29,817 nt of DNA, taken from Streptosporangiaceae bacterium (lineage in GTDB: Bacteria > Actinomycetota > Actinomycetes > Streptosporangiales > Streptosporangiaceae). Within the stretch, counting starts at the first letter, position 1, and every line of letters starts with the position of its first letter. This document shows positions 1-7,747 of this stretch, one piece after another. The stretch spans positions 1-29,817 of the forward strand of contig JASHQP010000557.1 of the NCBI GenBank assembly GCA_030039095.1. The letters run 5' to 3'. The notes under the pieces are model-generated. The model was not told the origin of the DNA. It did not search any database and saw only the letters and a list, made by a program, of their open reading frames with translations. The translations under genes and the position numbers were made by a program.

Positions 1-533
1 TCCAGCGCCCGGACCCCGGCGGCCACGGCCACCTGTGCGCCGGACGACCAGGCCAGTACGGCGAGGAACCCGGCCAGCTCGGTGCGGTGCAGCCCGTCCC
101 AGACCTGCACGCCCAGGATGGCCAGGGCCTCGGCGGCAAGGAAGCCCGCAAGCTCCACGAACCTGCGGCGGAGCAGCACGAGCACGCCGATCCAGCCGGC
201 GCTCCCCCATCCCCAGTTGACTGCCAGCATCTGGCCGACCGGGCTGGCCGCCGCTGCTGCCGTGCTGGCGGCCAGCGCGATCACGGCCACCGTCCAGGCC
301 GCGCGCCAGCCCGGCGTCGTGCGCAGCACCAGGACCGACCCAGCGGCGATCGCCAGCGCCATGACCAGCCACATCGCGCCCTGGAAGGCGAACGAGCTGT
401 AGGCCGGCCGGTTGTGCAGCAGCTGCCCGCCTGCTCCGGCGAGATGCCAGCCGGCGACCAGGAAGATCACAGCGACCGTGAAGGCCCGCTGATAGCGGCC
501 GGACATCATCGCCGTGGGCTGCGCCGCGATCAT
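1..533 (-). CDS. Integral membrane protein, C-terminus beyond window edge
   Basis: An open frame runs from ATG at 533 to the window edge without a stop (177 codons seen). The start overlaps the TGA of the upstream kinase gene as ATGA, so the two are probably translated together. The protein is strongly hydrophobic: segments near residues 17-35, 52-70, 79-97, 110-122 and 130-145 look like membrane helices, separated by short Arg-containing loops such as the one near residue 122. I see no enzymatic motif in the visible part. Because it follows a histidine kinase directly, it may be the sensor half of a second kinase or an accessory membrane subunit of the same two-component system. That is inference; the missing C-terminal part would decide it. 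Confidence 0.72.
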   Translation of the reverse strand, partial: MIAAQPTAMMSGRYQRAFTVAVIFLVAGWHLAGAGGQLLHNRPAYSSFAFQGAMWLVMALAIAAGSVLVLRTTPGWRAAWTVAVIALAASTAAAAASPVGQMLAVNWGWGSAGWIGVLVLLRRRFVELAGFLAAEALAILGVQVWDGLHRTELAGFLAVLAWSSGAQVAVAAGVRAL

Positions 534-1801
534 ATCGGCCAGCTCACGGTGACGGTGGTGCCAGCGCCGGGCTGGCTGGCGATCGCGGCGCGGCCGCCGG
601 CCGCCAGCATCCGCCCGGTGATCGACTCGCGGATGCCCCGGCGGGATGGGGGAGTGGCGGCCGGGTCGAACCCGCGGCCGCGGTCGGTGACCTTTACGAC
701 CGCCCAGCCCGCACCGCCGGCCACGGTCACTTCGGCCTTCCCCGTTCCCGCGTGCTGCTCGACGTTGCGCAGCGCCTCGCCCACACAGGCAGCGAGCTGA
801 TCGGCGACCGGAGACGGCAGCGTGACGGGGACGAGATCCAGCCGGACGGCCAGGTCGACCGTGCTGGCTGCGGCGAGCTCGAGCTTCGGGCTCAGGTCGG
901 TCAGCGCCACCAGGCCGTTCGGCACGGACGGTGAGCCCTCGAGCCCTTGCAGCACGCGCAGGTCCCTGCTCGCCTGCAGGGTCAGCGCCGGAGAAGGCCC
1001 GGCAAACGCGCCGGCTGCGACCATCGTCAGGGTCGACAGGACGGTGTCGTGCAGGTGGCGGTGCTGCTCTCGCTCGTCGGCCCGCCGCGCCTCCTCCGCG
1101 CGGATCTTCTGCTCCGCATCCAGCGCGGCGGCGACGATCCCGTCGGCTTGACGGGCGCCCCCGCGGATCACCGCTATCAGCCCGGCGGCCACGATCGTCT
1201 CCACCGCCAGCAGCCAGCCACCGGCGGGGTCGCCAACGCCGAGCCCGTAGGCGAGGACCACGACCGCCGCGGCGGGCAGCCCGAGCCACGGCCTCAGCGC
1301 GAGCTGCAGGACGTAGACCGACGTGCAGGCCAGTGGCAGCATCCAGGTCGTGTTGTCGTCGATCAGCACCGTGGGGACCAGGTGCTGCTGCGTCAGCGCA
1401 AGCGCCGAGATGACCGCGGCGTCGGCGAGCACCACGGCCTTCGTGAGCCCGGACCGCCGGATCTGCCAGGCGAACAAGGCTGACCACACGCACAGCGCGG
1501 TCAGCGGCGCGCCCAGCCACCAGCCGGAGACGTGCTTGGTCGCGGCCAGCACAGCTACCGACGTGAACAAGACCGCGCCGCCTAGGCGCAGCGCGATCGC
1601 GTACCAGCCGGCCAGCCGGTGCAGGGCCTGGTCGGACGGCCCCGGCGCCCGCGAGCGGCGGGCCCGCCTGTGGCGGCCCGCGGGAGGCCGGGTCTGCCCT
1701 CCGGCGGGATCAGCTGCCGGCTTCACCGGACCAGTATGCGGCAGGACCACGGCGGCGGGGAATCGTGACGCTTCAACATCCAGGCGGCATCCAGGCGGCA
1801 T
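530..1801 (-). CDS. Membrane sensor histidine kinase, NarL/DesK type
   Basis: A kinase that would autophosphorylate on His and pass the phosphate to a response regulator, which is not in the window. In the 423-residue reading, five or six hydrophobic segments span about residues 66-215. A charged linker rich in Glu and Arg (about 228-248) leads to the phosphoacceptor box HDTVL (His251), the pattern of the HisKA_3 class. The ATPase follows: an N-box near residues 342-350 (GEALRNVEQHA, Asn346) and a G1 box DRGRGFDP near 373-380. The family usually works with LuxR/NarL-type regulators. The start is uncertain: the first 60 residues are Pro/Arg-rich and unlike a kinase N-terminus, no good ribosome site precedes ATG 1801, and GTG codons near residues 18 and 26 are alternatives. 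The 3' end overlaps the next gene by four bases. Confidence 0.85.
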   Translation of the reverse strand: MPPGCRLDVEASRFPAAVVLPHTGPVKPAADPAGGQTRPPAGRHRRARRSRAPGPSDQALHRLAGWYAIALRLGGAVLFTSVAVLAATKHVSGWWLGAPLTALCVWSALFAWQIRRSGLTKAVVLADAAVISALALTQQHLVPTVLIDDNTTWMLPLACTSVYVLQLALRPWLGLPAAAVVVLAYGLGVGDPAGGWLLAVETIVAAGLIAVIRGGARQADGIVAAALDAEQKIRAEEARRADEREQHRHLHDTVLSTLTMVAAGAFAGPSPALTLQASRDLRVLQGLEGSPSVPNGLVALTDLSPKLELAAASTVDLAVRLDLVPVTLPSPVADQLAACVGEALRNVEQHAGTGKAEVTVAGGAGWAVVKVTDRGRGFDPAATPPSRRGIRESITGRMLAAGGRAAIASQPGAGTTVTVSWPI

Positions 1802-1810
1802 CCAGGCGGC
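1779..1810. repeat. Three tandem 11-bp units at the kinase start
   Basis: The unit TCCAGGCGGCA occurs at 1779-1789 and 1790-1800, and lacks its last base at 1801-1810. On the minus strand each unit boundary makes an ATG. Since 11 is not a multiple of three, the three ATGs (1801, 1790, 1779) lie in three different frames at the 5' end of the histidine kinase gene. Confidence 0.85.
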
Positions 1811-1868
1811 TCAGCGGGCCGCTCGGGAGCTGGCGTCGCCTCGGTGCAGGCCAGCAGAGGGGGGGCAA

Positions 1869-1882
1869 CGCCGACGACGGCG
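1869..1882 (-). terminator. Short hairpin just past the dioxygenase gene
   Basis: CGCCG and CGGCG pair around an ACGA loop four bases beyond the stop of the dioxygenase gene, in the 84-bp gap before the kinase gene. There is no T-run, so the call rests on position and the short GC stem only. Confidence 0.3.
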
Positions 1883-1885
1883 GGC

Positions 1886-2851
1886 CTAGCCTGCCGCAGA
1901 GTGTCGCGGCGTCCGTTCCAGGATCTCTGGCATCGCGATGCTCCCCGTGGCCTTGCCGGTGATCGGCGGATTCGGCAGCGAGTCGTCGCCGGGTTCGACG
2001 ACGAACCTGTGCTCGAGCGAATACCAGGCGCCTGTCACGCCCGGATCGGGTGACGGTTCGGTCGCCGCCTCATGTCTGGTGTAGCGGCCGATGAGAGCGG
2101 CGGTCACGCCGAACTGGGCATCGGTTTCCAGGTTGGGATCGTCGCCGGAGTACACCTGCGAGAACTGCGTCTTGCAGCCCGGCTTGCTGATCAGGAAGTG
2201 GATGTGCGCGGGGCGCATGTTGTGGCGTCCCTGCGCGCGCAGGAGGTCGCCCACGGGGCCGTTGACCGGGATCGGGTAGCCGGCCGGCTTGACGGTGCGG
2301 AAGCTGAACCGCCCGCCGGAATCGGTGACGAACTTGCCCCGCAGGTTCATCTCCGCCTGACGCGGATCCTGATTCTCGTAGAGACCCTCGGCCGAGGTGT
2401 TCCACACGTCGACCTCGGCGCCCGCGACCGGGCGGTCATCCAGGTCGACCACGGAGCCCGTGACGAACATCGGGTCGCCGGGCGTCGGCGACCGCACGAT
2501 CGACGCGCCGTTGCATTCCAGCGGCGAGCCGGCCCGCCAGAACGGCCCCAGCAGGTTAGCGGTGGTTTCGCGCGACCCGCCCGCACCGTTGTTCTGCAGG
2601 CATACCAGTGACGATACGCCCAGCGAGCCCGCGATCAGCACAACCTCGTTATGCGCGTCGTTGGTGAGCTGGCCGAGGCGCGCGACGATCTGGGAAATGC
2701 GCTGAAACTCCGCCTCGGTCAGATGCGTTTCCCGCACGAACGCGTGCAGGTGCCTGACCGCCGCGGCGAGCAGTTCCCTCGTGCGAGGGTCCTTCGCGCG
2801 TTCCACCTCGGCCAGCACGGCCGCCGTCACGTCCTCCGGACCTGTAATCAC
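1886..2851 (-). CDS. Intradiol ring-cleavage dioxygenase, hydroxyquinol 1,2-dioxygenase type
   Basis: A cytoplasmic non-heme Fe(III) enzyme expected to open hydroxyquinol (or catechol) between two adjacent hydroxyls, giving maleylacetate or cis,cis-muconate. In 321 residues, an N-terminal helical dimerisation region (about 1-100) precedes the catalytic beta domain. The four iron ligands of the family are visible: Tyr158 in GLYENQDP, Tyr192 in GYPIP, and His216 and His218 in RPAHIHF. The stretch NLRGKF..GYPIPVNGPVGDLL resembles hydroxyquinol dioxygenases more than catechol ones, as I recall the families. Length is normal. The GTG start at 2851 is supported by AGGAG six bases upstream. It lies downstream of the monooxygenase-hydrolase gene on the same strand, separated by 335 bp with its own operator-like repeats, so it may be transcribed both with that gene and separately. 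Confidence 0.9.
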   Translation of the reverse strand: MITGPEDVTAAVLAEVERAKDPRTRELLAAAVRHLHAFVRETHLTEAEFQRISQIVARLGQLTNDAHNEVVLIAGSLGVSSLVCLQNNGAGGSRETTANLLGPFWRAGSPLECNGASIVRSPTPGDPMFVTGSVVDLDDRPVAGAEVDVWNTSAEGLYENQDPRQAEMNLRGKFVTDSGGRFSFRTVKPAGYPIPVNGPVGDLLRAQGRHNMRPAHIHFLISKPGCKTQFSQVYSGDDPNLETDAQFGVTAALIGRYTRHEAATEPSPDPGVTGAWYSLEHRFVVEPGDDSLPNPPITGKATGSIAMPEILERTPRHSAAG

Positions 2852-2901
2852 CGCGGCTCCTAGTGCAGAGGACCGGTCCCTTCAACCATGCCACGGTTCG
2901 G

Positions 2902-2939
2902 GGTGGACGGTTCTGGCTGGGGGGTGGGCGGTTCTGGCT
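2902..2939 (-). promoter_or_regulatory. Two 17-bp direct repeats, 21-bp period, upstream of dioxygenase
   Basis: GGTGGACGGTTCTGGCT (2902-2918) and GGTGGGCGGTTCTGGCT (2923-2939) differ at one base and are separated by four G residues. They lie 51-88 bp upstream of the dioxygenase start. Two 17-bp half-sites in direct orientation spaced by 4 bp is the geometry of AraC/XylS-type activator sites. No such regulator is in the window, so the identity of the binder is unknown. Confidence 0.45.
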
Positions 2940-2953
2940 CGGGACGGGTGCGG

Positions 2954-3098
2954 CTACTCCCGTTCCTGATCGCCAGCCTGGTCCGGCCAGACGCCGATGT
3001 GGTCGGGCTCCTCCTGCAGTTCGACCCGCTTGCGCATGCCAATAGGTCCGGCAGATGCCGTCCGCCGCCACCATGGCCTCGGGCGACGCGTCGGACAT
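2954..3098 (-). other. Possible short ORF, read in two frames
   Basis: This covers the centre of the 335-bp gap between the monooxygenase-hydrolase and dioxygenase genes. From ATG 3098 the frame begins like a coding N-terminus (MSDASPEAMVAADGI). From about 3040 the neighbouring frame looks coding and ends in a charged C-terminus at TAG 2954-2956 (MRKRVELQEEPDHIGVWPD, then QAGDQERE). Joining them needs a one-base frame change near 3045-3060. Another ATG at 3106, with AAGG seven bases upstream, reads the second frame throughout (50 codons). It could be a decayed small gene, a leader ORF, or chance. I do not recognise the product. Confidence 0.22.
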
Positions 3099-3114
3099 GG
3101 GCCCATCTTTGCGC

Positions 3115-3135
3115 CTTACATAGTGACAATGCAAG
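3115..3135. promoter_or_regulatory. Imperfect 21-bp palindrome, operator-like
   Basis: The arms CTTACATAGT and ACAATGCAAG surround a single central G; eight of ten arm positions pair. It is an AT-rich island in a GC-rich gap, 52 bp past the monooxygenase-hydrolase stop and 264 bp before the dioxygenase start. On the minus strand it covers a -10-like TATGTA. Size and symmetry fit a dimeric repressor such as the TetR encoded at 5855-6406; that link is a guess. Confidence 0.4.
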
Positions 3136-3186
3136 AACAGGCCCCTGATCGAACAGGGCAGCGTGGACGGTGCCCCGCCGGGGGCG

Positions 3187-5778
3187 TCAGCGCCGGGTGG
3201 GCACCGGCCGGAGGCCGGTCAGTGCCCCGGCGATCTCCGCGCGCACCGGAGCTCCGGATATCACCACGTCGACCATGGTCAGCGACGTGTGGATGTGACC
3301 GCGGGCGCGGATGTGCCGCACCGGGACGCCGGCGGCGGCCAGCGCCTCGGCGTAGGCGTCGCCTTCGTCGCGGAGCGGGTCGAACTCGGCGGTGACCACC
3401 ACGGCCGGGGGAAGGCCGGCGAGCGTGCCCCGCAGCGGGGAGGCCGCCGGGTTCGCGCGGTCGGGGGCGTCCGCATAATGGTCCCAGAACCACCTCATGA
3501 GCGCGGCGGTCAGCACGAAGCCCTCGCCGTTGCTCGAGTACGAGGGCCGGCCGAGGTCGCAGTCGGTGACCGGATGCAGCAGCAACTGGCTGGAGATGTC
3601 CGGGCCGCCGGCGTCGCGCGCGAGCTGGCACGTGATCGCCGCCAGGTTGGCGCCGGCGCTCCAGCCCGCGACGGTGAGCTCCCCGGGGACGCCACCGAGC
3701 CCGGCGGCGTTCGCTGCTATCCAGCCGACCGCGGCGAACGCGTCGTCCACCGCCGCCGGAAAACGGTCTTCCGGCGCGTGCCGGTAATTCACCGACACGA
3801 CCACCGACCCGGTGCGCACGCAGAGGTCACGGCAGAACGGGTCGTCGGAGTCCTGGCTGCCCAGCACCCAGCCGCCCCCGTGGAAGTACGCGATCAGCGG
3901 GTGCGGGCCCGGCGACGGCGGCCGGTACAGCCGGTACGCCAGGTCGCAGGCCGGGCCCGGCAGGGCTGCGTCGACGATCTCGCCGACCTCCGGGCCCGGG
4001 GGACGGCTGGCGTCGATGACCTCGATGAACGCCCTGGCGTCGGCGGCGCTCATCGTCTCCATGGGCGGCAGCCCCAGCGAGGCCATAAGGTCCAGCACCA
4101 GCGCGACGTCCGGCTGGATGCGGCGGATCACCCCGTCGTTGCACCGCGACCCGGACGGGCCGTCGAGCCGGAACCCCAGGAAGCCCTTCTCGATGACCTC
4201 GTCGCAGGCCCGGCGGTAGGCGTCCACGCCGCCGATGTACGGCAGGAAGACCCTCGGCTTCCCGGGCACGTTGGCGCCCATGTACCAGGAGTTCGCCCGC
4301 GGGTAGAGCGTGATATCAGCGCAGTCCTGGTTGTGCCGCACCCAGCCGGCCTCGGCCAGTGGGGTCGGCTCGATCCGGTCGGAGTTCTCCGCGCGCATGC
4401 GGCGCAGGCAGCCGGCGATCCAGTCGACGTGCTGCTCGATCGACACCACCATGTTCGACAGCACCGACGGGCTCTGCGGCCCGGTGACCATGAAGAAGTT
4501 CGGGAACCCGGTCGTCATCAGGCCGAGGTACGTCACCGGCCCGTGTTCCCACTTGCGCTCGAGCGTCACGCCGTCGGTCCCGGTCACGTCCACCGAGACC
4601 AGCGGGCCGGTCATCGCGTCGAACCCGGTGGCGAACACGATCGCGTCGAACGGCATCGACTCCCCGGCCGTGTCGATGCCGGTCTCGGTGATCGTCACGA
4701 TCGGCGTCCTGCGCAGGTCGACGAGCCGGACGTGCGGCAGGTTGAAGGTCTCGAAGTAGCTGCTGTCCAGGCACGGGCGCTTGGTGCCGAACGGGTAGTC
4801 CCTGGGGCAGAGCGCGTCGGCGGTGTCCGCGTCGCCGACGATGCCGCGTATCTTCTCCCGGATCATCTCGGCGACGAGCTCGTTGGAGGCAAGGTTGACG
4901 GCCTGGTCGCTGAACACCCCGAGAATCCCGAACAGCTCGCCGGCCTGCCACGCGTCCTCGAAGCGCTGGCGGCGGACCTCCTCCGGCGCGGTCAGCCCGC
5001 TGACGTCGGTAAGCTCGCTCGGCACCCCGCCGCGCGACCAGCGGGCGGCCTCCCGGTACGCGGCGCGGTCCGCGGCGAGCTCCGCAAGGCGGTCCGGTGA
5101 CGGCGGGCCGTTGCGCGCCGGAATCGAGAAGTTCGGCGTCCGCTGGAACACGGTCAGCGCGGCGGCCTGGCCCGCGATCAGCGGGATCGACTGGATTCCC
5201 GAGGAGCCGGTCCCCACGACCGCGACCCGCTTCCCGCTGAAGTCCACCCCCTCATGGGGCCACCGGCCGGTGAGGTAGACCTCGCCGCGGAATCGGCCGG
5301 CGCCCTCGATGTCGGGTGCCTTCGGCAGCGACAGGCAGCCGCTCGCCATCACGTAGTGCCGGCAGCTCAGCTCGTCGCCGCCGCCGGTGCGCAGCCGCCA
5401 GCGCCGTGCGGCCTCGTCCCACGCGGCAGCGGTGATCCGGGTGCCGAACCGGATATCCCGCCGCAGGTCATAGCGGTCGGCGACGTGCCGGAGGTAGGCG
5501 AGGATCTCCGGCTGTGTGGCGTACTTCTCCGACCAGGTCCAGTCCCGCTCGAGCTCTGGGTCGAAGCTGTAGGCGTAGTCGGTCGTGGGCACGTCGCAGC
5601 GGGCACCGGGATAGCGGTTCCAGTACCAGGTGCCGCCGACGTCGCCCGCCTCGTCGAACGCGATGGCCGAGAAGCCGAGCTCGCGCAGCCGGTAGAGCAG
5701 GTACAGGCCGGAGAACCCGGCACCGACCACGACGACGTCGACCTCGGCGGGCGCATCCCCGCTGCCCGACACTGCCAT
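3187..5778 (-). CDS. Baeyer-Villiger-type FAD monooxygenase fused to HSL-family alpha/beta-hydrolase
   Basis: An 863-residue two-enzyme fusion. Residues 1-540 are a flavoprotein monooxygenase: FAD site GAGFSG (19-24), the [14 protein letters not shown] block (49-62), NADP Rossmann site GTGSSG (189-194), FATGFD (382-387) and the C-terminal [13 protein letters not shown] block. Residues about 590-863 are a hormone-sensitive-lipase-type esterase: oxyanion HGGGW (633-637), nucleophile Ser707 in GWSAG, probable Asp800 in DPLRDEG and His830 in GHIHTS. Such a protein could insert oxygen beside a ketone and hydrolyse the resulting ester. The BVMO fingerprint FxGxxxHxxxW is present at 163-173 but its His is Leu169 (CTC codon). 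The start has GGAGG seven bases upstream. The TetR gene lies 76 bp upstream and the intradiol dioxygenase downstream, which suggests aromatic or cyclic ketone breakdown. The frame is continuous across both domains. Confidence 0.92.
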   Translation of the reverse strand: MAVSGSGDAPAEVDVVVVGAGFSGLYLLYRLRELGFSAIAFDEAGDVGGTWYWNRYPGARCDVPTTDYAYSFDPELERDWTWSEKYATQPEILAYLRHVADRYDLRRDIRFGTRITAAAWDEAARRWRLRTGGGDELSCRHYVMASGCLSLPKAPDIEGAGRFRGEVYLTGRWPHEGVDFSGKRVAVVGTGSSGIQSIPLIAGQAAALTVFQRTPNFSIPARNGPPSPDRLAELAADRAAYREAARWSRGGVPSELTDVSGLTAPEEVRRQRFEDAWQAGELFGILGVFSDQAVNLASNELVAEMIREKIRGIVGDADTADALCPRDYPFGTKRPCLDSSYFETFNLPHVRLVDLRRTPIVTITETGIDTAGESMPFDAIVFATGFDAMTGPLVSVDVTGTDGVTLERKWEHGPVTYLGLMTTGFPNFFMVTGPQSPSVLSNMVVSIEQHVDWIAGCLRRMRAENSDRIEPTPLAEAGWVRHNQDCADITLYPRANSWYMGANVPGKPRVFLPYIGGVDAYRRACDEVIEKGFLGFRLDGPSGSRCNDGVIRRIQPDVALVLDLMASLGLPPMETMSAADARAFIEVIDASRPPGPEVGEIVDAALPGPACDLAYRLYRPPSPGPHPLIAYFHGGGWVLGSQDSDDPFCRDLCVRTGSVVVSVNYRHAPEDRFPAAVDDAFAAVGWIAANAAGLGGVPGELTVAGWSAGANLAAITCQLARDAGGPDISSQLLLHPVTDCDLGRPSYSSNGEGFVLTAALMRWFWDHYADAPDRANPAASPLRGTLAGLPPAVVVTAEFDPLRDEGDAYAEALAAAGVPVRHIRARGHIHTSLTMVDVVISGAPVRAEIAGALTGLRPVPTRR

Positions 5779-5835
5779 CCGATGTCCTCCCGCCCGTCTC
5801 CGTGAGCCGCGGCCGTCACCTCGCCTTCACTATTG

Positions 5836-5845
5836 ACCCGTTGAC
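5836..5845. promoter_or_regulatory. ACCCGTTGAC motif in the TetR-monooxygenase gap
   Basis: This 10-mer lies in the 76-bp gap between the TetR gene and the monooxygenase-hydrolase gene. The direct repeat TTGAC..TTGAC overlaps it (5833-5845). The same 10-mer occurs in the permease promoter (24436-24445). Regulatory meaning is unproven. Confidence 0.25.
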
Positions 5846-5854
5846 GTGCGTCGT

Positions 5855-6406
5855 CTAGATCTGCAGCAGCCACCGGGCCGCGAGATCCAGGACGTCGGCG
5901 TGGCTGCGGGCGCCGTGGTCGGCGGCCAGGAAGTGGTGGCCGATCACGAGTGAGAACGCCAGCATGCTGCGCGCTTCGGCCTCGTCCTCGCTGGCGGAGA
6001 TGGCGCCGAACATCAGGCGCAGGTAGTCCATGCGGCGGTTGTCGACGCGGCGCAGGCGCTCGGCGACCGCCGGGTCTCTGCGCGCCCAGTCGCGGATGGC
6101 CAGGTCGATCGGCAGCAGATCCGGTGAGAACGTGAGCGCACCCGCTAGCCGTATCTTCGTCTTGGCGTCACCACCGCGGCTCTCGACACGTTCAAGGACC
6201 TCGTCGGTGCTCATCCGCTCCCAGGAGTCCAGCATCTCCTGAAGCAGCGCCTGCCTGTCCGCGAAGTGCCCGTAGAAGCCGCCCTTGGTCACGCCGAGCG
6301 CGTGCGCCAGAACCTCGACCCGCACGGCGTCCGGCCCGCCGGCCGCGAGCGCCCGCAGGCCCTCCTCCACCCACCGGTTCCGGGGCGTCCGGGTGATCGC
6401 GACCAT
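5855..6406 (-). CDS. TetR-family transcriptional regulator
   Basis: A 183-residue repressor-type protein. The N-terminal helix-turn-helix is clear: RVEVLAHALGVTKGGFYGHFADRQALLQEML, about residues 29-60, is the standard TetR recognition segment, followed by an all-helical ligand and dimer domain typical in length. I chose ATG 6406 (MVAITRTPRNRW) because it places the HTH at the usual distance; a longer reading from 6481 adds 25 residues that do not look like TetR and would overlap the start of the divergent gene. It lies 76 bp upstream of the monooxygenase-hydrolase gene on the same strand, so it most likely controls that gene and itself. No ribosome site is clear, so the message may be leaderless. 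Confidence 0.85.
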   Translation of the reverse strand: MVAITRTPRNRWVEEGLRALAAGGPDAVRVEVLAHALGVTKGGFYGHFADRQALLQEMLDSWERMSTDEVLERVESRGGDAKTKIRLAGALTFSPDLLPIDLAIRDWARRDPAVAERLRRVDNRRMDYLRLMFGAISASEDEAEARSMLAFSLVIGHHFLAADHGARSHADVLDLAARWLLQI

Positions 6407-6428
6407 GCCTATATACGGTAGCGAATAG
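6407..6428. promoter_or_regulatory. 22-bp gap between divergent start codons
   Basis: The TetR start (6406) and the glycosyltransferase start (6429) face away from each other with only 22 bp between them. The gap is AT-rich (TATATAC..GAATAG) and has a short TACGGTA near-palindrome. Each promoter must lie partly inside the other gene, or the transcripts are leaderless. Confidence 0.4.
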
Positions 6429-7742
6429 ATGGCATCCTTGGTGCTTATGGACAAGACGGTGGCGCCCGTTCGGGACCTCACGGACTCTGACCAGAACCAG
6501 GCGGTGCTCGATGTGGCCTCCCTCCTCGCTGAGGGCGGATTGGAGCCGGAACGGGCCGCGGACGGCTATGGCCCCGCCGTGGCGGCCGAAGCGGCTGCCG
6601 CGGCGCGCTCGCGGCGCCGGCTTGCCGCGCTCACCGGGCCGATCCGCCTGACCGTCGTGTGGGCCATGTACGGCGAGACCGGGCGCATGGTCCCCCGCGC
6701 GCAGCACCCGCACGGCGAGGACTTCGTGCGGGCGAAGGTCCGCCAGCTCGACTGGCTGACCCAGGGCCTGCCGGGCGTCACGTGGGACATCATCGCCTGC
6801 GACGACGGATGCCCCGACGAGCCCTCGAGCGCCGACCTCATGACCCAGATCGCGGCGGCCGAGGGCTACCCGGGCGAGGGTCCCCGCAGCGTCACCGTGC
6901 TCAGGCTGGCCGACGTGATCGCGAACGGCACCCCGATCAGCCCCGCGTTCGACCGGCTGACCTCGACCGATCAGTCCCGGAAGGGCGGGTCGATCCTCGC
7001 AGCGCTGGCCGCCGCGGTCGCGACCGGCCCGGCGCGGACGAAGGGCGCCGGCCGGCACGTGGTCAGCTACACCGACGCGGACCTGTCCGCGAACCTGGCC
7101 CAGCTCGGCTCGCTGGCGGCGCCGATCGCTGGCGGCGGCGACGTGGTCGCCGCGCTCGGCCAGCGGTACGGGATCGACGGGGCGGTTCTGATCCGCGCCG
7201 GCGGGCCGTCCACCGAGCCGCACAGCACCGGCGACAAGCCCGACAAGATCATCATTCTGTTCCGCCACTTCGTCCGGGCGCTGCTCATCCCGTCCCTGGC
7301 CCACGTGCTCGACACCCAGGCCGGCTTCAAGGCCTTCGACGGGCCCGCGCTCCGCCCGGTCATCGGCGAGATGACGTCGTTCAACGAGACCTTCGACGTC
7401 GAGTTGCTCATCCACCTGGCCCAGCGCTACGGGCCGCAGGCCCTGGCGGTCGAGCCGATCGTGTTCACCGAGGACTTCGCGGCGACGAACTTCCCCTCGG
7501 TCGACCCGGGGCAGCGCCACCTGGCGATGGTTCAGCAGGTCGTCGCGCTCTACGACCGGCTCGTCGCGCCGGTCGCCCCGGTCACGGGTGAGGCCGCCGA
7601 TCTGCTGGCCCTGCTCAGGACGCTCGACCTCGACGACTACGTGCGGCTGATCGGGGGGCTTCGGGCCGAGGACGCGGGCGACCCGACGCTGTTCGACCGG
7701 CGGTGGTCAGTGCAGCACCTTCGCGACATCCTCTTCGGCTGA
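6429..7742 (+). CDS. GT2-like glycosyltransferase, dolichyl-phosphate glucosyltransferase-like
   Basis: Probably transfers a sugar from a nucleotide donor to a lipid carrier or small acceptor in the cytoplasm. GT-A motifs appear in order (437-residue numbering): CDDG (124-127) binding the nucleotide, RKGGSIL (184-190), the metal-binding TDAD (215-218), then DTQAGFKAF (295-303) and FDVELL (322-327). The last pair is characteristic of the ALG5/DPG-synthase branch of GT2. The first 65 residues and last 70 are Ala- and Asp-rich extensions of unknown role. I see no membrane helix. ATG 6429 has GGTAG seven bases upstream; ATG 6447 is the alternative. It is transcribed alone, divergent from the TetR gene and convergent with the c-di-GMP protein gene five bases away. 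The sugar and acceptor cannot be told from the sequence. Confidence 0.75.
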   Translation: MASLVLMDKTVAPVRDLTDSDQNQAVLDVASLLAEGGLEPERAADGYGPAVAAEAAAAARSRRRLAALTGPIRLTVVWAMYGETGRMVPRAQHPHGEDFVRAKVRQLDWLTQGLPGVTWDIIACDDGCPDEPSSADLMTQIAAAEGYPGEGPRSVTVLRLADVIANGTPISPAFDRLTSTDQSRKGGSILAALAAAVATGPARTKGAGRHVVSYTDADLSANLAQLGSLAAPIAGGGDVVAALGQRYGIDGAVLIRAGGPSTEPHSTGDKPDKIIILFRHFVRALLIPSLAHVLDTQAGFKAFDGPALRPVIGEMTSFNETFDVELLIHLAQRYGPQALAVEPIVFTEDFAATNFPSVDPGQRHLAMVQQVVALYDRLVAPVAPVTGEAADLLALLRTLDLDDYVRLIGGLRAEDAGDPTLFDRRWSVQHLRDILFG

Positions 7743-7747
7743 TCCCC

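Noticed and set aside
2860..3129. 89-codon minus-strand ORF in the gap before the dioxygenase
   Set aside because: Composition is not coding-like and it runs through the direct repeats; the two-frame reading at 2954-3098 explains the coding-like parts better.
3163..5100. 645-codon plus-strand open frame opposite the monooxygenase-hydrolase gene
   Set aside because: Arg/Gly/His-rich composition with no motif. It is the antisense shadow of a clearly conserved gene in high-GC DNA.
6192..7520. 442-codon minus-strand open frame opposite the glycosyltransferase
   Set aside because: It has no recognisable domain and runs into the TetR gene in another frame, while the plus strand carries all GT2 motifs.
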